Source: Gammaproteobacteria bacterium
GTDB taxonomy: Bacteria > Pseudomonadota > Gammaproteobacteria > Steroidobacterales > Woeseiaceae
DNA: 58,460 bases
Reading direction: 5' to 3'
Assembly: GCA_029864095.1 (NCBI GenBank)
Contig: JAOTUB010000008.1
Span: forward strand, 1-58,460
In this document: positions 53,418-58,460 of the stretch, in pieces
How positions within the stretch are numbered: the stretch's first letter is position 1
How the letters are laid out: every line of letters begins with the position of its first letter
Notes under the pieces: model-generated
Seen by the model: the letters and a program-made list of their open reading frames with translations, nothing else
Told to the model about the DNA's origin: nothing
The model's database searches: none
Translations under genes and position numbers: made by a program

Positions 53418-53497
53418 TGCAATACTCGATCAACTGCGCCACCATCCGCGAATACGATGCCAAATTGGTCTCGATCCAATGAATTAGGCGAGATGCC
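53418..53497. promoter_or_regulatory. Divergent spacer between ilvB and ilvN
   Basis: This 80-base spacer must hold the promoters of both subunit genes, or of one if the other is read from farther away. I find no leader peptide rich in branched-chain codons, no attenuator hairpin with a T run, and no convincing inverted repeat. On the minus strand, TTGGAT followed by AT-rich sequence is a weak -35 candidate. Confidence 0.4.
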
Positions 53498-54019
53498 ATG
53501 CGACACGCAATATCAGTCCTCTTGCAGAACGAAGTCGGTGCGCTGACGCGCATGACCGGGATGTTCTCTTCACGCGGCTACAATATTGATACGCTCAATG
53601 TTGCACCAACTGACGATGCAACGGTTTCTCGCGTAACGATCGTGATTTCGGGGTCCGATGCGGCAATCGAACAGCTCAATTCGCAGCTCGCAAAGCTGGT
53701 CGATGTCGTCAACATTCATGACATGACGCTTGGTGATCACTTCGAGCGCGAGCTGGCCATCGTAAAGCTGAAGCTATCGACGGGCGGTCTCGTCAAGGCG
53801 CTCGCATTTGCGAAAAAACACGGCGCGGAGATCCTCGATGAGGCGCAGATCAGCTGCACGATCCAGCTTACAGGTCGCGTCGGCGAAATTGATGCTTTTG
53901 TTCAGGAGGCTGGCGAGATTGGCGAACTCTCAGCCGTGGCGCGAAGTGGCAGCGTCGCGGTTTCGAAGGGAGAGGTGACGCTGTCGTCGTTTGACGCACA
54001 CCATCATCTGTCTGCGTAG
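53498..54019 (+). CDS. ilvN: Acetolactate synthase small (regulatory) subunit
   Basis: The 173-residue protein has the IlvH/IlvN layout: an N-terminal ACT domain (HAISVLLQNEVGALTRMTGMF region, then SRGYNIDTLNVAPTDD) and a C-terminal regulatory domain with AEILDEAQISCTIQLTGRVGEID. It binds valine and sets the activity and feedback control of the large subunit. It is transcribed away from ilvB. proB follows after 3 bases, so the gene heads an ilvN-proB-proA-glpD run. Confidence 0.94.
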   Translation: MRHAISVLLQNEVGALTRMTGMFSSRGYNIDTLNVAPTDDATVSRVTIVISGSDAAIEQLNSQLAKLVDVVNIHDMTLGDHFERELAIVKLKLSTGGLVKALAFAKKHGAEILDEAQISCTIQLTGRVGEIDAFVQEAGEIGELSAVARSGSVAVSKGEVTLSSFDAHHHLSA

Positions 54020-54022
54020 CTG

Positions 54023-55150
54023 ATGTCGGGGTTCGTGCTATCCAATTATCGCCGCCTGGTCATCAAGGTCGGCTCATCGCTGTTAATCGGCGACGATGGA
54101 CACGTACATCGCGGCTGGCTCGAGGGACTGGCTGAGGACATTGCAATATTGCACGGTGGCGGCCACGACGTCCTGATCGTTTCATCCGGTGCAATTGCGA
54201 TTGGCAGTACGGTTCTGCAGATCAATAAGAGCCGGGCACGACTCGAGGATCTTCAGGCGGCAGCGGCAGCGGGACAAGTACAGCTCGTGCATGCGTACCA
54301 GGAGGCGCTCGGCGTGAACGGTATTGCGGCAGCGCAGGTTTTGTTGACACCGGAAGACACCGAGAATCGGCGCCGTTTTCTGAATGCCCGTGGAACGCTG
54401 CTGAAGCTGCTAGAGCACTCCGTTGTTCCGATCATTAACGAAAACGACACGGTTGCGACTGAGGAGATCCGCTACGGGGATAACGACCGCCTCGCTGCGC
54501 GAGTTGCACAACTGGTAATGGCTGACGCGCTCGTTTTGTTGTCCGATGTCGCTGGGATGTACACGGCCGATCCGGGCAGCGACGCCACTGCCGAACATAT
54601 CCCCGAGGTCCGCAAGATAAGCGAGGCCATTCTCGGCATGGCCGGCGAAACGCGTTCCGATATCGGCAGCGGCGGCATGGCAACAAAAGTCCAGGCAGCG
54701 CGTATCGCAACGCACGCCGGCTGTTCAACGGTTGTCACGAGCGGCGCAATCGACCGACCGCTGCAGACATTGGCTGCGGGCGGCCGTTGCACCGTATTTC
54801 GCGCTGAGGGGACGCCTGCGGCCGCCCGCAAGCAGTGGCTTGCAGGTTTTCTCGAGGTGCGCGGTGAACTCAGACTCGATGACGGTGCAGTCAGCGCCCT
54901 CAACGATGGCAAGAGCCTGCTGCCCGTTGGCGTTGTGGAAGTCGTCGGCAATTTCCGCCGCGGTGACGTCGTAACTCTGGTAGGTAGCTCCGGAAACGAA
55001 CTCGGCCGCGGCCTTGCCGAGTATTCTGATGATGAAGCCGTACGCCTCATCGGGTGCCGCTCGGAACAGATTGAGGAGCGGCTGGGTTACCGTGGTCGTT
55101 CGGTCATGGTGCATCGCGACGAACTGGTGTTATTCGACAATGATTGCTGA
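54023..55150 (+). CDS. proB: Glutamate 5-kinase
   Basis: The 375-residue enzyme phosphorylates glutamate in the first step of proline synthesis. The amino-acid kinase domain covers ~1-260 ([58 protein letters not shown]). A C-terminal PUA domain follows at ~280-370 ([33 protein letters not shown]). Its end overlaps the proA start by 11 bases. Confidence 0.96.
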   Translation: MSGFVLSNYRRLVIKVGSSLLIGDDGHVHRGWLEGLAEDIAILHGGGHDVLIVSSGAIAIGSTVLQINKSRARLEDLQAAAAAGQVQLVHAYQEALGVNGIAAAQVLLTPEDTENRRRFLNARGTLLKLLEHSVVPIINENDTVATEEIRYGDNDRLAARVAQLVMADALVLLSDVAGMYTADPGSDATAEHIPEVRKISEAILGMAGETRSDIGSGGMATKVQAARIATHAGCSTVVTSGAIDRPLQTLAAGGRCTVFRAEGTPAAARKQWLAGFLEVRGELRLDDGAVSALNDGKSLLPVGVVEVVGNFRRGDVVTLVGSSGNELGRGLAEYSDDEAVRLIGCRSEQIEERLGYRGRSVMVHRDELVLFDNDC

Positions 55151-56396
55151 GACGATGATCGCAATGGGCGTGGCCGCGCGCCGTGCGGCGGTGGCGCTGG
55201 CGATGACGAGCCACGAAGATCGCAATGGCGCGCTGCTTGCGGCAGCTGGCGCAATCCGCAAGCGCAGCCGCGAGATACTTGCAGCTAATGCAACGGACAT
55301 GGGCGAGGCCAGGGAACGTGGTCTGAGTTCGGCGCTGCTCGACCGACTGATGCTCGATGCCGAACGTATCGAAGGCATGGCGGCCGGGATCGAAGCTGTG
55401 GCTGGACTTCCGGATCCGCTGGGTCGCGTGATTGCCGAGTGGGACCGGCCCAACGGCCTGTCAATACAGCGCGTAACCGTTCCACTGGGTGTGATCGGCA
55501 TCATTTACGAAAGCCGGCCCAATGTCACCGCCGATGCCGCTGCGCTCTGCCTGAAGTCGGGCAATGCGTCCATCCTGCGCGGTGGCTCCGAAAGCTTCCA
55601 CTCGAGCCACGCGATCTATCAGTGCCTGCGCGAAGGCCTGTCAGCGGCCGGGGTCGCTGCGGATGCCGTGCAAATGGTGGCGACAACGGATCGCGATGCC
55701 GTGGGCTACCTGCTGTCGTCCATGGGCCAGTGGCTCGATGTGGTCGTGCCGCGTGGTGGCAAGAGCCTGATCAAGCGGGTGCAGGAAGAGGCGCGAGTGC
55801 CGGTCATCGGGCATCTCGAGGGAATATGCCACGTCTATTTGCACAAAGCCGCCGACCCGAACATGGCGCGGGACATTGTGTTGAACGCAAAAATGCGTCG
55901 TACCGGGATCTGCGGGGCCGCCGAGACCGTGCTTGTCGATCGTGCCGCGGCCGAGCGCGTCCTGCCAGCGGTGGCGAAAGCGCTTGGCGACGCCGGATGC
56001 GAAATTCGTGGTGACGCTGAGGCGTGCGCAATCGTACCGTCGGCATTAGCGGCAACAGAGGACGACTGGTCGACCGAGTATCTTGATGCGATTGTTTCGA
56101 TTCGCGTCGTTGACGATCTCGATCAGGCGGTTCGGCACATCGCTCAGTATGGTTCCGGACACACCGAGAGCATCGTCACAGACGATGAGGCGGCAGCCGA
56201 GACTTTTCTCGCTAGCGTCGATAGTGCGATCGTCTTGCACAACGCGTCAACGCAATTCGCTGACGGCGGCGAATTCGGCATGGGCGCAGAAATCGGCATC
56301 GCAACCGGCCGCATACACGCGCGAGGACCGGTTGGCGCGGACCAACTCACGAGCTACAAGTACGTCGTTCGCGGCAGCGGGCAAACCCGGCCCTGA
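55140..56396 (+). CDS. proA: Gamma-glutamyl phosphate reductase
   Basis: ATG 55140 is chosen, overlapping proB by 11 bases; the frame is open upstream inside proB but that part is not homologous. The 418-residue ALDH-superfamily enzyme reduces glutamyl-5-phosphate with NADPH. It shows [20 protein letters not shown] near residue 120, [22 protein letters not shown], the catalytic Cys in [15 protein letters not shown] near residue 252, and the C-terminal [18 protein letters not shown]. Its stop overlaps the glpD start (TGATG). Confidence 0.96.
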   Translation: MIAETMIAMGVAARRAAVALAMTSHEDRNGALLAAAGAIRKRSREILAANATDMGEARERGLSSALLDRLMLDAERIEGMAAGIEAVAGLPDPLGRVIAEWDRPNGLSIQRVTVPLGVIGIIYESRPNVTADAAALCLKSGNASILRGGSESFHSSHAIYQCLREGLSAAGVAADAVQMVATTDRDAVGYLLSSMGQWLDVVVPRGGKSLIKRVQEEARVPVIGHLEGICHVYLHKAADPNMARDIVLNAKMRRTGICGAAETVLVDRAAAERVLPAVAKALGDAGCEIRGDAEACAIVPSALAATEDDWSTEYLDAIVSIRVVDDLDQAVRHIAQYGSGHTESIVTDDEAAAETFLASVDSAIVLHNASTQFADGGEFGMGAEIGIATGRIHARGPVGADQLTSYKYVVRGSGQTRP

Positions 56397-57985
56397 TGCG
56401 AACCGATGCTGTGCCATTCGACGTTGCCGTCATCGGCGCGGGCATCAACGGTGCTGGCATTGCGCGGGACGCGGCCCTCAGGGGTCTGCGCGTTATCGTC
56501 CTCGACCAAAACGATATTTGCAGCGGCACGTCATGGATATCAAGCCGCCTGATTCACGGCGGCCTCCGCTATCTCGAGTACGGTGAGTTACCGCTGGTTC
56601 ACGAGTCCCTTCGTGAAAGAATTACCTTGCGCAAGATCGCGCCGCATCTCGTCACGCCGATTCGGATTCTTATTCCAATCTATGAGTCTGCGAAGCGCGG
56701 CCCGCTTCTGATCCGGCTCGGAATGATTATTTACGACCTGCTGTCTGTCGGCAAGACCGTGCCGGGTCACGATATGCTGAGTCGCACCGAGACCATCGAG
56801 AATGCGCCAGGTCTCAAGAAAGATGGGCTGCGCGGCGCCGCACGCTATTACGATGCGCAGGTGACGTTCGCAGAGCGGCTCGTGCTCGAGAATCTGCTCG
56901 CTGCGCGTTCGGCCGGCGCCGAGATCAAAACGTACAGCGAAGTAACGCGCATCAATATCGAAAAGGGTTCGGTTGTGTCGCTCGAATATCGGGACGCGCT
57001 GACCGGAGTGTCACACGAAGTCGCGATCAAGGTTGTAATCAACGCGGCCGGGCCCTGGGTCGATCAGGTCCTGAGCGTAACCGGCACAACGACAAAGCGG
57101 CTGATCGGCGGCACAAAGGGCAGCCACATAATTGTCGGCAAGTTTGACGGTGCGCCGGAGGATGCTTGCTACGTCGAGGCGCTCAGCGATGGTCGGCCGT
57201 TCTTTATTATTCCGTGGAATCGTCTCTACCTGATCGGCACGACGGACATCCGCTATGACGGTGACCTCGCCGAGGTCCGAGCAAGTTCGACCGAAGTCGA
57301 TTACCTGCTGGCGGAAACCAATCGTGTTTTCCCGCAGGCGGACCTCGATGCGGATGACATTCACTACGCCTACGCGGGCGTGCGACCGTTGCCGCGTCGC
57401 GAAAAGGGCCCGGAGTCTTCAATTACACGGCGCCACATCATCAAAAAGAACAAGAAAATCGCTGCTGGTCTCGTATCGATCATCGGTGGCAAACTGACCA
57501 CGTATCGCAACCTGGCAGAGCAAACCGTCGATCGTCTCGGCAGGATGCTGGATCGCAAACTGCCTGAGTGCCGAACTCAGGACACGCGGCTGCCGGGCGC
57601 ATACCGACTTGATGAGGCGCGTGAGTCGCTGCAGGAGCTTGACGGGTTATCTGCCACTGGCGTCGAGCGCTTGCTCAGCATATATGGGGGGCGCGCCGTC
57701 GATTTGCTCGAGCTTGCGAGCGCGGCACCGGCATTGCGAAAGACGATCGATTCGGCACACAGCGTGCTGGCCGCCGAAGTGGTGTTTGTTATTCGTGAAG
57801 AGATGCCACGGACGCTGATTGATATCGTTTATCGCAGGATGATGCTGGGGCTCGACGCGGACCAGGGCCGGCCGCTCTACGAAATGGTTGCCGCGATTGC
57901 GGCCGACGAGCTTGGCTGGAGCGATTCAGAACGACACGGGCAAATCGAAGCTTTACACGCTTACAGCGACTCTTTGGGTGTATAA
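56396..57985 (+). CDS. glpD: Aerobic glycerol-3-phosphate dehydrogenase
   Basis: The 529-residue FAD enzyme oxidises sn-glycerol-3-phosphate to dihydroxyacetone phosphate at the inner membrane and passes electrons to quinone. The FAD site GAGINGAGIARDAALRG is near residue 16, followed by SSRLIHGGLRYLE, AAGPWVD, GGTKGSHI, and YAGVRPLPR. A helical C-terminal domain is complete (ending in the usual Ser-Leu-Gly-Val-like tail). It is coupled to proA and stops exactly where the TonB-receptor remnant on the other strand begins. The kinase glpK is at 31836. Confidence 0.95.
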   Translation: MRTDAVPFDVAVIGAGINGAGIARDAALRGLRVIVLDQNDICSGTSWISSRLIHGGLRYLEYGELPLVHESLRERITLRKIAPHLVTPIRILIPIYESAKRGPLLIRLGMIIYDLLSVGKTVPGHDMLSRTETIENAPGLKKDGLRGAARYYDAQVTFAERLVLENLLAARSAGAEIKTYSEVTRINIEKGSVVSLEYRDALTGVSHEVAIKVVINAAGPWVDQVLSVTGTTTKRLIGGTKGSHIIVGKFDGAPEDACYVEALSDGRPFFIIPWNRLYLIGTTDIRYDGDLAEVRASSTEVDYLLAETNRVFPQADLDADDIHYAYAGVRPLPRREKGPESSITRRHIIKKNKKIAAGLVSIIGGKLTTYRNLAEQTVDRLGRMLDRKLPECRTQDTRLPGAYRLDEARESLQELDGLSATGVERLLSIYGGRAVDLLELASAAPALRKTIDSAHSVLAAEVVFVIREEMPRTLIDIVYRRMMLGLDADQGRPLYEMVAAIAADELGWSDSERHGQIEALHAYSDSLGV

Positions 57986-58460
57986 GGTATCGCTCGGCTC
58001 GTACGGGAGTTCAGCGCTGCCGACCCAGCGGGGAGCCGTATCCACGTCCCGCCCGGAAACGAACGTCTCACCGCGCAGCGCAACAACGTCGAAATCATAG
58101 ATGTGGCGTCCATAACTTGCATCGATCGCCAGGAACCAGTCCGCACCCAGCTGCCCGTCGGCAGCAAGCTCGATGCCGCGGTGCTCGCTGCGCGCGCCTG
58201 TTACATTGAAACCGTCCGCATCACGGAAAACGCTGTCGCGCTTCCGCATCGTGTATAGGGCGACAGCGGGCGATAGCGCTACAGAAACCCACCGGTCGAG
58301 TAGGAATGCCGTTCTCGAGAAACAGGAACGCGCCGCAAGAACCGCCACCGGTCAGCACAGGCGAGCGAATCGCCGTGAGGTGCTCCTGACCGCTGGCGCG
58401 GGTGAGCCACGCTGCCGCAACACGGGTCAGGAGTTCACGCATATGTTGGTGCTGAACGTC
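57986..58460 (-). pseudogene. TonB-dependent receptor remnant (deleted and frameshifted)
   Basis: Read on the minus strand, the first part (58460 to about 58285) encodes a plug-domain piece: ELLTRVAAAWLTRASGQEHL, then LTGGGSCGAFLFLENGIP and TRPVGFC. At about 58285 the coherent reading shifts frame and jumps to a beta-barrel piece: ALYTMRKRDSVFRDADGFNV, GIELAADGQLGADWFLAIDAS, YDFDVVALRGETF and DVDTAPRWVGSAELPYEPSD. This second piece is cut off at 57985, exactly at the glpD stop. Most of the ~700-residue receptor is missing on both sides, so the gene is dead. The upstream part runs off the window. The substrate class is not readable. Confidence 0.62.

Overview
The window is a gene-dense chromosomal segment of moderately high G+C (roughly 57-59% by eye) from a Gram-negative bacterium. 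It most resembles an aerobic, probably marine gammaproteobacterium. The evidence is a sodium-pumping oxaloacetate decarboxylase, heme A synthase (CtaA/COX15), anaerobic coproporphyrinogen oxidase, OmpA-type and TonB-receptor proteins, and short TGA/ATG or GTGA overlaps between genes. A Woeseia-like lineage is my guess only. I saw no tRNA, rRNA, CRISPR array, insertion sequence or prophage gene.

Layout. (1) 1-1829: end of oadA, then oadB. (2) 1826-11953 (+): a surface-glycan cluster with a GT-C type membrane glycosyltransferase, GT2, GT4, a FemAB/GNAT protein, a hexapeptide acyltransferase, a methyltransferase, a VOC protein, an FkbH protein with an acyl carrier protein, and a flippase-like membrane protein. 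(3) 20981-11891 (-): a beta-alanine-type catabolic set (class III transaminase, mmsA, metallo-beta-lactamase fold protein, M20 dipeptidase) that runs without a real gap into dTDP-sugar genes (rmlB, rmlA, DegT aminotransferase, methyltransferase). A divergent XRE-cupin regulator faces it. (4) 21772-29316: housekeeping genes (ilvE, hemN, ctaA, csp, TSUP exporter, DUF7009, DUF2461, quinone oxidoreductase), including a 0.5 kb intergenic region with a probable small RNA. (5) 29374-33323 (+): acetoacetyl-CoA synthetase, thioesterase, glpK. (6) 33325-48386 (+): the most unusual region, described below. (7) 48471-57985: phhB, a threonine dehydratase-like gene, an orphan ParA, a GFA/CENP-V protein, and ilvB divergent from ilvN-proB-proA-glpD. 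(8) 57986-58460: remnant of a TonB-dependent receptor.

The central candidate system (33325-48386) is a collinear set of twelve genes. They encode a Ser/Thr kinase with four zinc ribbons, a PP2C phosphatase, a Gly/Ser/Pro-rich secreted protein, a second lipoprotein, a transmembrane kinase with a repeat-rich C-terminus, a transmembrane FHA-like/PEGA/FGE-fold protein, a small secreted acidic protein, a TolQ/ExbB-type channel, an actin/Hsp70-like protein with an FHA domain, two membrane-anchored coiled-coil VWA proteins that share a rare Cys-containing N-terminal motif, and an OmpA-family protein behind a hairpin that covers its ribosome binding site. I read it as a phosphorylation-controlled, ion-motive-force-driven envelope machine in which VWA proteins take the place of ExbD/TolR. 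No T6SS structural gene is present. This reading is inference from domains and gene order.

A second theme is decay by internal deletion. Three genes (a methyltransferase at 4650, a multihaem-type cytochrome/TPR lipoprotein at 26049 and the TonB receptor at the right end) each keep recognisable N- and C-terminal parts but lack the middle.
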